Shown here: positions 63,794 through 64,000 of the stretch, piece by piece
Position numbering within the stretch: the first letter of the stretch is position 1
How the letters are laid out: every line of letters begins with the position of its first letter
Translations under genes and position numbers: made by a program
Notes under the pieces: model-generated
What the model saw: only the letters and a program-made list of their open reading frames with translations
Database searches by the model: none
Told to the model about the DNA's origin: nothing
Source of the DNA: Rickettsiales bacterium UBA4311
Lineage (GTDB): Bacteria > Pseudomonadota > Alphaproteobacteria > Rickettsiales > Deianiraeaceae
DNA length: 64,000 nucleotides
Assembly: GCA_002394665.1 (NCBI GenBank)
Contig: DGUL01000011.1
Span: forward strand, 30,189 to 94,188
Reading direction: 5' to 3'

Positions 63794-64000
63794 ATGATAT
63801 TTCTTGAAGACACGAAAGAAATAGATAATCAAAATGTACCGGATGAATTTATAGAAATAGCAAGCTTAATGCGATTGCACGATAGAAATGTTAGAAAAAT
63901 GATGTTTAAAATACTCAATTCAGTATTTGATGAAGACGAAGATGTTGACAATAGAACCAGAGAGGTGATTGAATATGCCATTTGCTTAAATAAGAGACGT
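63794..64000 (+). CDS. Hypothetical protein, 3' end outside the window
   Basis: ATG 63794 opens a frame running to the right edge (69 codons so far): MIFLEDTKEIDNQNV and on, with a basic helical stretch (MRLHDRNVRKMMFKIL) and an acidic one. No family is recognised. It is preceded by a good promoter-like site. Only the N-terminus is seen. Confidence 0.5.
   Translation, partial: MIFLEDTKEIDNQNVPDEFIEIASLMRLHDRNVRKMMFKILNSVFDEDEDVDNRTREVIEYAICLNKRR

Noticed and set aside
1..64000. UGA read as tryptophan
   Set aside because: Many genes end in TGA at ATGA overlaps and conserved Trp positions use TGG, so the standard code applies.

Overview
The window is AT-rich DNA (about 30% GC by eye) with the standard genetic code. 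It reads as a chromosome segment of an intracellular alphaproteobacterium, most like Rickettsiales or Holosporales. The basis is a stand-alone gene-transfer-agent TIM-barrel protein, a lone VirB2-type pilin, a YopJ-like cysteine protease, damaged housekeeping genes and the overall set of conserved genes. This placement is inference; no rRNA is present.

1-28.75 kb is most of a contractile-tailed (myovirus-type) prophage. It opens with an iteron-like array inside a possible replication gene (7-382) and two unrecognised genes. Next come a tail block (sheath, tube, tail assembly chaperone with a probable -1 frameshift, tape measure, Dit-like protein; 2.4-7.8 kb) and a capsid block (scaffold-like, cement, major capsid, gpF-like; 7.9-11.4 kb). 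Leftward units carry neck proteins and portal (11.4-13.8 kb), two DNA methyltransferases (14.0-16.7 kb), spike, hub and plug-like proteins (16.7-18.8 kb) and terminase (18.9-20.3 kb). A short rightward unit (20.4-21.4 kb), a leftward baseplate wedge unit (21.4-23.9 kb) and a rightward fibre and lysis unit (24.0-28.5 kb) follow. Strand switches are frequent. Most units begin 30-50 nt downstream of a GC-rich 12-bp box, CCCTCTTATTTG or a close variant. There are eight intergenic copies, and they look like a phage-specific promoter element.

The lysis unit holds two tiny membrane peptides, a GH24 endolysin, three small membrane proteins, an inner/outer spanin-like pair and a secreted HNH nuclease. 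After a decayed threonine-tRNA-like sequence (28.68-28.75 kb, a probable attachment site) a second, eroded copy of the module's end follows: an endolysin C-terminal fragment, a spanin-like pair and another secreted nuclease (28.9-30.35 kb). It looks like the stump of a related prophage at the same site.

30.4-64 kb is host chromosome. It contains a PolA-type 5'-3' exonuclease, mlaC-like, an AI-2E permease, an AGCS symporter, infC, the GTA gene, a VirB2-like pilin, kdsB, an outer-membrane barrel protein, an MrpD-like subunit, prfB, transketolase, a truncated ileS, pdhB, pdhC, nusB, fabG, an AtpI-like protein, hisS, lon, gpsA and fabH. Lineage-specific genes sit among these: a 1.2-thousand-residue coiled-coil membrane protein, the YopJ-like candidate effector and further unknown genes. 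Four of them are preceded by very similar TTGNNN-N16/17-TAAAAT promoters. A probable rearrangement scar lies between ileS (3' end lost) and transketolase (no usual start codon).
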